Part shown: positions 23,116 to 29,702 of the stretch, in pieces
Numbering within the stretch: the first letter of the stretch is position 1
Layout: the number at the start of each line of letters is the position of its first letter
Origin: F23-B02 sp963613665
GTDB lineage: Bacteria > Bacillota > Clostridia > Oscillospirales > Oscillospiraceae
DNA: 45,714 bases
NCBI GenBank assembly: GCA_963613665.1
Contig: CAVEAL010000019.1
Coordinates: forward strand, 1-45,714
Reading direction: 5' to 3'
The notes under the pieces: generated by a model
What the model was told of the DNA's origin: nothing
Database searches by the model: none
The model's input: only the letters and a program-made list of their open reading frames with translations
Position numbers and translations under genes: made by a program

Positions 23116-24273
23116 ATGCAGATAAGCGAACAGATACTCGGCATGAAGGACGAATGCGTGAAGCTGCGCCGGGATCTGCACAGAATACCGGAGATCGGCT
23201 TTGATCTTCCGCAGACGCATGAATACGTAAGGGGCGTGCTTGAAGCCTGCCGCCCGGACGAGCTGAAGGTGCTGGCCGAAACGGGCTTCAAGGCGGTGTA
23301 CCGCGCCGCAGGGGCAAAGCGCACGGTTGCCTTCCGGGCCGATATGGACGGAATGAAAAACACCGAGGAGAACCGCTTCCGCTTCCGCTCGCGCCACAAG
23401 GGAGTCATGCACGGCTGCGGCCACGACGGACACATGACGATACTTCTGCTGCTGGCAAGGTGGATATCGCTCAACCGCGATAAGCTCAAATGCAACGTCG
23501 TTCTGCTGTTCCAGCCGGGAGAAGAGGGCTGGGGCGGCGCAAAAAGAATGATAGACGAGGGTGTGCTTGAAAACCCGAAGGTGGACCGCATTTACGGGCT
23601 GCACCTGTGGCCGACCGTTCCCAAGGGCAAGATAGGCATACGCTGGTCAAACCTCATGGCACAGACGAGCGATTTCGAAATAAAGGTTCACGGCAAAAGC
23701 GCCCACGCGTCCACGCCGCAGATGGGCATAGACGCGATAGTCGTCGCGGCAGAGCTGATAACGATGATCCAGTCGGTCATAACGCGCGACGTTGACCCGC
23801 ATCAGGACGCGCTGCTGACTCTCGGCAAGATATCCGGCGGGACCTCGCACAACGTCATAGCCGAGGAGGTCACCATGTACGGCACGCTGCGCGTTTTCAG
23901 CAACGATCTGTACGATAAGCTCATGCGCCAGATAATCGCACTTTTAAAGGGCCTTGAAATGGCCACCGGCGCAGGCATTTCGATGAAAACCATAGTCCAC
24001 TACCCGTATGTTGCAAATCCGCGCCCCCTGGTCGAGCATTTTTACACCGTGCTCGATTCGATGGACGACGTCATTCTCGTCGAGCCGGTCATGGCGGCGG
24101 AGGATTTTGCCGAATATCAGCAGAAGATCGAAGGTATGTTCATGTTCCTCGGCATAAACGGCGGCCGGGGAGGCGCTGCTCTGCACAGCAGCAGGTTCGA
24201 TTTTGACGAGGATGCGCTCCTTGTCGGGGTCGAGGCATTCAAAAGAATATTGGAGAGTGAAAATTATGCATGA
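23116..24273 (+). CDS. M20-family amidohydrolase
   Basis: A 385-residue metal-dependent amidohydrolase of the M20D (hippurate/N-acyl-amino acid hydrolase) group. Early LRRDLHRIPEIGFDLPQT is typical. Metal ligands are in MHGCGHDGH (near 100), FQPGEEGWGGAKRM (near 135) and the final HSS region (ALHSSRFDFDED). The dimerisation domain shows KVHGKSAHASTPQMGIDAI. It may release amino acids from N-acyl derivatives. Length is normal. The ATG is two bases after the DUF3267 stop. It overlaps the TIM-barrel gene by eight bases. Confidence 0.92.
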   Translation: MQISEQILGMKDECVKLRRDLHRIPEIGFDLPQTHEYVRGVLEACRPDELKVLAETGFKAVYRAAGAKRTVAFRADMDGMKNTEENRFRFRSRHKGVMHGCGHDGHMTILLLLARWISLNRDKLKCNVVLLFQPGEEGWGGAKRMIDEGVLENPKVDRIYGLHLWPTVPKGKIGIRWSNLMAQTSDFEIKVHGKSAHASTPQMGIDAIVVAAELITMIQSVITRDVDPHQDALLTLGKISGGTSHNVIAEEVTMYGTLRVFSNDLYDKLMRQIIALLKGLEMATGAGISMKTIVHYPYVANPRPLVEHFYTVLDSMDDVILVEPVMAAEDFAEYQQKIEGMFMFLGINGGRGGAALHSSRFDFDEDALLVGVEAFKRILESENYA

Positions 24274-24961
24274 TGAAGTATCCATTGAAAAAAAGATGCC
24301 CAACAGAGTGGACGGCACGCTGCGTAAGTTCGCGCTTCGCGTGCCCGAGTGCATTTATAAATGCAGCGGCATAATCGTTTTCGGAAAGCGCATCAAATCG
24401 CTTGTGTTCTCCACGGATCTGAGCATTATCAGAAACGTAAACGCCGATGCGATCATGGCCGTGTACCCCTTTACGCCGCAGCCTGTCATAACTCAGGCAC
24501 TGCTCACGGCGGCGGATATCCCCGTATTCTCCGGCGTCGGCGGCGGGCTCACGCAGGGACAGAGGGCGATAAACCTCGCCATGTTTGCCGAGATGCAGGG
24601 CGCTACCGGTGTCGTGCTCAACGATCCGACCTCGGATGAAGTGCTTTCGCTCGTGCGCCACACGGTCGATATCCCCGTCGTCATCACCATCGCACGCAAA
24701 AATGTCGATATCGAGGCGCGTCTTGCCGCCGGAGCGGATATCTTCAACGTCTCCGCGGCGGCCGATACGCCGGAGGTCGTGCGAAGGATAAAGCAGAGCC
24801 ACCCCGACGTGCCCGTCATTGCGACCGGCGGCCCGACCGAGGAGAGCATCATGAAGACCATCGAGGCCGGTGCAAACGCCATCACATGGACGCCGCCGTC
24901 CAACGGCGAGGTGTTCCGCGACATCATGGCGGCCTACCGTGAGGGCAAGCCGCATCCGTGA
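24266..24961 (+). CDS. TIM-barrel protein of unknown function (often labelled hydrolase)
   Basis: A 231-residue protein with a phosphate-binding TIM-barrel pattern. Strand-loop motifs follow in order: FGKRIKSLVFSTDLSIIRN, AVYPFTPQPVITQAL, SGVGGGLTQGQRAINLA, GVVLNDPTSDEVL, DIPVVITIA, GADIFNVSAAADTPE, VIATGGPTEESI and GANAITWTPPSNGE. The ATGG and AITWTPP loops resemble phosphate sites of ThiE/TrpF-like barrels. I recall conserved clostridial relatives with no proven activity. The ATG at 24266 follows GGAGAG and lies inside the M20 gene. The operon may process an N-acyl or phosphorylated substrate, but that is inference. Confidence 0.7.
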   Translation: MHDEVSIEKKMPNRVDGTLRKFALRVPECIYKCSGIIVFGKRIKSLVFSTDLSIIRNVNADAIMAVYPFTPQPVITQALLTAADIPVFSGVGGGLTQGQRAINLAMFAEMQGATGVVLNDPTSDEVLSLVRHTVDIPVVITIARKNVDIEARLAAGADIFNVSAAADTPEVVRRIKQSHPDVPVIATGGPTEESIMKTIEAGANAITWTPPSNGEVFRDIMAAYREGKPHP

Positions 24962-24968
24962 TGCCGGG

Positions 24969-24990
24969 CCCGAAAGCTGCCGCTTTCGGG
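24969..24990 (+). terminator. Hairpin after the TIM-barrel gene
   Basis: CCCGAAAGC (24969-24977) pairs with GCTTTCGGG (24982-24990) with a 4-base loop. There is no T-run, so it may be a weak or factor-dependent terminator or a transcript-stabilising hairpin. Confidence 0.4.
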
Positions 24991-25072
24991 TGAAATGACG
25001 GTGAAATGGCATAAACGGCACTGCCATGTGTGAAAAAGATTTGTAAAAACGCACAAAACGGCAGAAAAGTGC

Positions 25073-25101
25073 TTGACAAACGCGCCGTATGGCGCTAATA
25101 T
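25073..25101 (+). promoter_or_regulatory. Promoter of the met leader and metQNI operon
   Basis: TTGACA (25073-25078), a 17-base spacer and TAATAT (25096-25101). The spacer includes the inverted repeat GCGCC-GTAT-GGCGC (25082-25095), a possible operator. Transcription would start near 25108, about 40 bases before the leader peptide. Confidence 0.85.
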
Positions 25102-25150
25102 GCCCTCGTCAAAGCAAAGACGAATTTTTGAGGAAAGGCAGAAAGCATCC

Positions 25151-25264
25151 ATGAAGAAGCTGAGCAGCAACATGATGATGATGTACATGTGCATGTGCCG
25201 CATGTGCATGCTTCGTCGCGCTCACTTCGGTCTGGAACTTTCCGGCGCCTGTCTGACGGCTTAG
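25151..25264 (+). CDS. Met/Cys-rich leader peptide of the metQNI operon
   Basis: A 37-codon reading frame begins ATG AAG AAG and ends TAG. Residues 8-20 are MMMMYMCMCRMCM, that is eight Met and three Cys in 13 residues; a further Cys is residue 34. GAGGAAAGG lies about 13 bases upstream of the start. The next genes encode a methionine ABC transporter, and a terminator starts 22 bases after the stop. A Met-rich leader before a Met importer is the pattern of ribosome-mediated attenuation: stalling at Met (or Cys) codons when charged tRNA is scarce. No S-box or T-box motif is seen in this leader. Confidence 0.82.
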   Translation: MKKLSSNMMMMYMCMCRMCMLRRAHFGLELSGACLTA

Positions 25265-25299
25265 AGCCGCGCCTCTCAGGATAGCAAACAGCGGAAGGT
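25237..25299 (+). promoter_or_regulatory. Predicted antiterminator of the met leader
   Basis: ACTTTCCG (25237-25244) can pair with CGGAAGGT (25292-25299), eight pairs with one G-U, and CTGT (25249-25252) with ACAG (25288-25291) after a four-base bulge. The 3' strand is the left arm of the terminator, so the two structures exclude each other. The 5' strand lies within the leader coding sequence: a ribosome that reaches the stop codon covers it, while one stalled at the Met/Cys codons (25172-25210) leaves it free. Confidence 0.65.
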
Positions 25300-25324
25300 C
25301 AACGACCTTCCGCTGTTTTTGTTT
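25286..25324 (+). terminator. Attenuator terminator upstream of metQ
   Basis: A perfect 15-bp stem (25286-25300 with 25304-25318), a 3-base loop and the tail TTGTTT. It separates the leader peptide from metQ. Confidence 0.9.
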
Positions 25325-25467
25325 GTCCGGATTATTTTGATTATTTCGATTCGAAAGGAGATGTGCCGTATGAAATGGCCGGTAAAGCGAATGTGTCCCC
25401 GGGACACAGAGGACATTATCATTCACAAGACGACAACACATCAAAAACTTTTAAGGAGAAATTAAAA

Positions 25468-26346
25468 ATGAAAAACTTCACTAAAATAATCGCACTTGCA
25501 CTTGCAGTAGTCCTCGTATTCAGCCTCGCAGCCTGCTCAAAGAGCGGCGACTCCGCAGACGACAGCTCTTCCGTTATCAAGATCGCAGTTCCCAACGACA
25601 CCACCAATGAAGCGCGTGCCCTGCTCCTGCTCCAGGAGGCCGGCATCATCACGCTCAAGGACGGCGCAGGCATCACCGCAACCAAGAACGATATCGTCGA
25701 AAATCCGTACAATGTCGAGATCGTCGAGGCCGAGGCCGCAGCCATCCCCCAGCTCCTGCCCGACGTTGACTACGCGGTCATCAACAGCAACTACGCAATA
25801 AACGCAGGCCTCAACCCCGTTAAGGACTCCCTGTTCAAGGAAGGCTCCTCCTCGGCATACAGCAACATCCTCGCGGTCAAGGAAGGCAACGAGAACACCG
25901 ACGCGGTCAAGGCGCTCAAGGCAGCTCTCGAGAGCAAGCAGGTAGCAGAGTTCATCGAGGAGAAGTACGAAGGCTCCGTCGTTTCCGTAGTTGACAGCCT
26001 TACCGACGGCTATGACAGCTCCGTCGATTACGCTTCCCTCGCAGGCACCACCATTTCCGTCGCGGCATCCGTAACCCCGCACGCAGAGATCCTTGAGATC
26101 GCAAAGGAGATCCTCGCCGAGAAGGACATCACCCTCGACATCCAGACCTACAGCGACTATGTTATCCCCAACAACGTCGTCGAAGACGGCACCGTCCTCG
26201 CAAACTACTTCCAGCACACCCCCTACCTCGATGACTTCAACGCCGAAAACGGCACCCACATCGTCTCCGTGGCAGCCATCCACGTCGAGCCCATGGGCCT
26301 GTACGGCGGCACCCAGACCACTCTGGACGCCGTAAGCGGCAAGTAA
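25468..26346 (+). CDS. metQ: MetQ-like methionine-binding lipoprotein, circularly permuted
   Basis: A 292-residue NlpA/MetQ-family lipoprotein that would deliver methionine to MetNI outside the membrane. Signal peptide with lipobox ending at Cys23. The homologous blocks are in swapped order. Residues 37-175 (IKIAVPNDTTNEARALLLL ... FIEEKYEGSVVSVV) match the normal C-terminal part of MetQ. After a linker (176-193), residues 194-281 (ISVAASVTPHAEILEIAK, YSDYVIPNNVV, ANYFQHTPYLDDFN, HVEPMGLYGG) match the normal N-terminal part. The break falls in the loop before the IAVPND strand. It is not a frameshift: one intact frame spans all of it. The ATG at 25468 follows AAGGAG. Confidence 0.9.
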   Translation: MKNFTKIIALALAVVLVFSLAACSKSGDSADDSSSVIKIAVPNDTTNEARALLLLQEAGIITLKDGAGITATKNDIVENPYNVEIVEAEAAAIPQLLPDVDYAVINSNYAINAGLNPVKDSLFKEGSSSAYSNILAVKEGNENTDAVKALKAALESKQVAEFIEEKYEGSVVSVVDSLTDGYDSSVDYASLAGTTISVAASVTPHAEILEIAKEILAEKDITLDIQTYSDYVIPNNVVEDGTVLANYFQHTPYLDDFNAENGTHIVSVAAIHVEPMGLYGGTQTTLDAVSGK

Positions 26347-26374
26347 ATATCAATCAAGAAAGAGGGAGACGCTT

Positions 26375-27382
26375 GTGATCGAACTTAAAAATGTAAGCAA
26401 AACCTTTGACTCCGGAACGGGAGAGGTGGACGCGCTCAAAAACGTCTCCCTTAGCATTCAGGACGGGGACATATACGGAATAATCGGCATGTCCGGCGCG
26501 GGCAAGAGCACGCTCGTTCGCTGCATCAACCTGCTGGAAAAGCCGTCGAGCGGCGAGATAATCGTAAACGGTGAGCGGCTCGACACCATGAGCCCGGCGC
26601 AGCTTCGCGCTGCGCGGCGCAGCATAACGATGATATTCCAGCACTTTAACCTCCTTATGCAGCGCAGCTGCCTTAAAAACATCTGCTTTCCGATGGAGCT
26701 TGCCCACGTTCCCAAAGCCGACGCCGAAAAGCGTGCCCGCGAGCTCCTTGAGCTTGTCGGACTGCCCGATAAAGCGGACGCCTACCCCGCGCAGCTCTCC
26801 GGCGGTCAGCAGCAGCGCATAGCCATAGCCCGCGCCCTTGCAACCGACCCGAAGGTTCTGCTCTGCGACGAGGCCACAAGCGCCCTCGACCCCAAGACCA
26901 CCCGCCAGATACTTGAGCTTATTAAGGATATAAACGCAAAGCTCGGCATAACGGTCGTTATCATAACCCACCAGATGAGCGTCGTTAAGGAGGTCTGCAA
27001 CCATGTTGCCATCCTCGACGACGGCGAGGTGGCGGAGGAGGGACTCGTTGCGGCGGTGTTCGCGGCGCCCAAGTCCGCGGCCGGACGCAGGCTCGTGTTT
27101 CCCGGCGGCGTGGACGAAATGGTCTCTGACCCCAAGACCGAGCGCCGCGTGAGACTCATCTTCCGCGACAGCAGGACGACGGCGATACCACTCGTTGCGC
27201 GTCTGGCGTCGGAGGAGAATATCTTCTGCAACGTCATTTCCGCCTCAACGCAGAAGCTGTCCGAGGAGGTCTACGGCAGCCTGCTCATAGGCATACCCAG
27301 TGCGCAGTACGAGCGTGCGCTCAAATTCATTTCATCGGTCGCAAACGTCACGGCAGAGGAGGTAGACGGCAATGTACAGTGA
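26375..27382 (+). CDS. metN: Methionine ABC transporter ATP-binding protein MetN
   Basis: A 335-residue ATPase of the methionine uptake transporter. It has Walker A GMSGAGKST (near residues 38-46), Q-loop FQHFNLL, signature LSGGQQQRIAIARAL, Walker B VLLCDEATSALD and the H-loop ITHQ. The C-terminal part (about 255-335, starting RRVRLIFRDS) is the NIL domain, which in this family binds methionine and mediates trans-inhibition. Translation begins at GTG, behind GAGGGAG. It follows metQ by 28 bases and overlaps metI by 11. Confidence 0.95.
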   Translation: MIELKNVSKTFDSGTGEVDALKNVSLSIQDGDIYGIIGMSGAGKSTLVRCINLLEKPSSGEIIVNGERLDTMSPAQLRAARRSITMIFQHFNLLMQRSCLKNICFPMELAHVPKADAEKRARELLELVGLPDKADAYPAQLSGGQQQRIAIARALATDPKVLLCDEATSALDPKTTRQILELIKDINAKLGITVVIITHQMSVVKEVCNHVAILDDGEVAEEGLVAAVFAAPKSAAGRRLVFPGGVDEMVSDPKTERRVRLIFRDSRTTAIPLVARLASEENIFCNVISASTQKLSEEVYGSLLIGIPSAQYERALKFISSVANVTAEEVDGNVQ

Positions 27383-28070
27383 TCTTTTTTCAGAGGCCTC
27401 CATACAGGGCCTGCTCGATATCCTGCCGACCTTCCCGACCGCTCTATGGGAGACGTTTTACGTCACGGTCTTCAGCACCGCGCTCTCTCTCGTCATCGGC
27501 CTGCCGCTCGGCGTGCTGCTCGTTGCCGGTGAAAAGGACGGCGTTCTGCCGCTGCCGGGCTGGCTCATGCGGGTACTGAACATTATAATAAACCTTCTGC
27601 GCTCGATACCCTTCCTTATATTAATGATCATGGTTCTTCCTCTTTCCCGAGCGCTCATAGGTACGGCCGTCGGCACGACGGCGACCATCGTTCCACTGGT
27701 GGCGGCGGCCTTTCCCTTTGTGGCAAGACTCGTTGAAAGCAGCCTGCGCGAGCTCGACGGCAACATCATCGAGGCCGCGCAGAGCATGGGCGCATCGCCC
27801 TTACAGATCATCTGCAAGGTCATGATCCCCGAAAGCGTGCCCTCGCTTATCCAGAACATCACCATCGCCCTGACCACCATTCTCAGCTACTCGGCGATGA
27901 GCGGCATCATCGGCGGCGGTGGCCTCGGCAAGATCGCCATCGACTACGGATATTACCGCTACAAGTACCTTATCATGGTCGTCGCGGTCATACTGCTGAT
28001 ACTGCTGGTGCAGCTTTTCCAGAGCCTCGGCACCTATCTTGCCAAAAAGTGCGACAAACGACTCAAATAA
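27372..28070 (+). CDS. metI: Methionine ABC transporter permease MetI
   Basis: A 232-residue permease with five membrane helices. Typical MetI segments are ALWETFYVTVFSTALSLVIG, NLLRSIPFLILMI, the EAA loop EAAQSMGASPLQIICKVMIPES (shown in part, residues about 136-155) and SYSAMSGIIGGGGLGKIAIDYGY. It would pair with MetN at the inner membrane. It starts inside metN and is the last gene of the operon, followed by a strong hairpin. Confidence 0.95.
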   Translation: MYSDLFSEASIQGLLDILPTFPTALWETFYVTVFSTALSLVIGLPLGVLLVAGEKDGVLPLPGWLMRVLNIIINLLRSIPFLILMIMVLPLSRALIGTAVGTTATIVPLVAAAFPFVARLVESSLRELDGNIIEAAQSMGASPLQIICKVMIPESVPSLIQNITIALTTILSYSAMSGIIGGGGLGKIAIDYGYYRYKYLIMVVAVILLILLVQLFQSLGTYLAKKCDKRLK

Positions 28071-28086
28071 ATTAATATAATATAAG

Positions 28087-28125
28087 TAGTAAGAGAGCTG
28101 TATCGCCGATACAGCTCTCTTACTA
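28087..28125. terminator. Terminator hairpin between metI and the EFR1 gene
   Basis: Bases 28087-28105 and 28107-28125 are perfect inverted copies (19 bp), giving a long stem that serves both converging transcripts. T-runs are short on both sides. Confidence 0.75.
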
Positions 28126-28130
28126 TATAA

Positions 28131-28877
28131 TTACGGGTGCGTATACTGCCCGTGCTTTTTTGTGCGCCCGCCGTATTGGATGGCAAACTTGGGGCAGTGG
28201 TGCAGGCAGGACAGGCACATCACGCACTTGTCCTTTACCCAGACCGGCCTTCTGTCTCTGATCTCGATGGCTGAAACGGGGCAGCCCCTTGCGCACATGC
28301 CGCAGCCGATGCAGCTGTCTTCAACGTAAAAGTGCTCCGTGCGGCGCATGCGGCCGTATTCAAATGAGTAAACAGCCCGTGCAAGCGGCAGCGGCATTTT
28401 TCTTTCCATGAAATCGCCGTGCTCGCGGTGAGCTATCCTTTCAATGATCCGGTCGATCTGCTCCTCGGCGGCATCGTTTATGCGCCGGACCTTGTCCTTG
28501 TCGCTCAGATCGAATATGGGCGTCCATGTGTCCGGCATTTTCACGCTGAAAAAGGCCGAGGGCGTAAGACCCGAGCCTTTCAAGGCCTCGGCGGCAAAGC
28601 GCCCCGTCTGCCCCGGAGTCGTGCCGAAGCTTGCAGCAAAGTAAATGTACTCCGGCGCGGCTTTGAGCCTGAGCTTCTCGAGAAATTCGCGCACGATAAG
28701 CGGCAGACCCCATGAATAGGTGGGGCTTATGATGCCGAGCGTTTCGTATTTGCCGTCAAAGGAAAAGCTTCCGCTGCGTACAAGCTCCGTTATCGACAGC
28801 GCCTCGCCGCCGAGAGATGCCGCGATGCGCCGTGCGACATATCTGCTGTTTCCCGTGGCCGAAAAATAAAATATCAT
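28131..28877 (-). CDS. EFR1-type flavodoxin-ferredoxin fusion protein
   Basis: A 248-residue EFR1-family protein. Residues 1-150 form a flavodoxin-like domain (MIFYFSATGNSRYVARRIA holds the FMN loop; SPTYSWGLP is the second loop). The C-terminus is a two-cluster ferredoxin with CIGCGMCARGCP and CVMCLSCLHHCP, enough for two 4Fe-4S clusters. It probably moves electrons between soluble partners. The start at 28877 opens directly on the FMN strand after a GGGGGT site; an upstream extension lacks a better one. It is divergent from the TetR gene. Confidence 0.92.
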   Translation of the reverse strand: MIFYFSATGNSRYVARRIAASLGGEALSITELVRSGSFSFDGKYETLGIISPTYSWGLPLIVREFLEKLRLKAAPEYIYFAASFGTTPGQTGRFAAEALKGSGLTPSAFFSVKMPDTWTPIFDLSDKDKVRRINDAAEEQIDRIIERIAHREHGDFMERKMPLPLARAVYSFEYGRMRRTEHFYVEDSCIGCGMCARGCPVSAIEIRDRRPVWVKDKCVMCLSCLHHCPKFAIQYGGRTKKHGQYTHP

Positions 28878-28896
28878 CGTATACCCCCGAAAAAAA

Positions 28897-28952
28897 TTGG
28901 ACTGCTGCAAAAATCATGCTATAATAATATAATTAAGCGGATAAAAAAACAA
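28897..28952. promoter_or_regulatory. Overlapping divergent promoters of TetR and EFR1 genes
   Basis: Plus strand: TTGGAC (28897-28902), 17 bases, TATAAT (28920-28925). Minus strand: TTGTTT (28947-28952), 17 bases, TATTAT (28924-28929). The two -10 boxes overlap. ATCATGC (28913-28919) and GCATGAT (28956-28962) are inverted copies around them and could be a regulator site. Confidence 0.65.
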
Positions 28953-29015
28953 GCGGCATGATCATTATAAGTGCAAAAATTTGGACACATATCAAAATGT
29001 GCAAAAGAGGATGCT

Positions 29016-29579
29016 ATGAAATACGATGTTTCAAGACCCATGACCCGGGGTGCAAAACGGACGCTGGAGGCGCTGAGCAGGCAGATGCTCGCTTTCCTTG
29101 CCGAGAGGCCGTTTGAGGAAATAACGGTCGGACAGCTGTGCGAGGCTGCGCAGTATCCGCGCGCGACCTTCTACAATTATTTTGACGATAAATACGACCT
29201 GCTCAATTACTGCTGGCTGTCGCTTGCGGAAAAGATAGGTCTTTCCGAATATCATCACGCCGCCGAAAACGAAATGCTGTACGTCTATTTCGACCGCATT
29301 TTTGATTTCACGCGGGAAAACGCCGAAACGATACGGCAGGTGCTGTCAAATAACGGCGAGCTCGGCTACATGCTCTCGAGCCTGCGCAATTTTCTGGGAG
29401 GGCAGATGCGCCGGATATTCAGGGACTGCCCCGAGGCTGAGAAAAAAGAAATCCCCAACGAGCTTCTTGCCGACCATTACAGCAGCACGCTTTTTCTTGT
29501 GTGGCAGTGGATAACACTCAGGGAAGGGGGGTGCTCAAAGGAGAGGGCACACGGCTATCTCAGACTGCTTATAGGCTGA
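29016..29579 (+). CDS. TetR/AcrR-family transcriptional regulator
   Basis: A 187-residue regulator. The N-terminal HTH is FEEITVGQLCEAAQYPRATFYNYF in part (about residues 30-55), with the TetR-typical ATFYNYFDDKYDLL. The rest is a variable ligand domain (DUF-like TetR C-terminus). AGAGGA precedes the ATG. It is separated by 123 bases from the YhgE/Pip operon, which it may control, as TetR genes often sit beside yhgE. The direct ligand is not known. Confidence 0.9.
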   Translation: MKYDVSRPMTRGAKRTLEALSRQMLAFLAERPFEEITVGQLCEAAQYPRATFYNYFDDKYDLLNYCWLSLAEKIGLSEYHHAAENEMLYVYFDRIFDFTRENAETIRQVLSNNGELGYMLSSLRNFLGGQMRRIFRDCPEAEKKEIPNELLADHYSSTLFLVWQWITLREGGCSKERAHGYLRLLIG

Positions 29580-29702
29580 CCAAAATCATGCAAATGCGGC
29601 AAAAAGCCTGATTTCAAGACCGATAGCTGATATTGCCTATGTTAAAGAAAGTTATTTTAGTGTAAGTTTAGTTTGACTACAAGTCGATGTAAGGGTGGTA
29701 AA

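Noticed and set aside
24962..25467. S-box (SAM) or T-box riboswitch before metQ
   Set aside because: Neither the conserved S-box core nor a T-box sequence is present; the Met/Cys leader peptide and terminator explain the region better.
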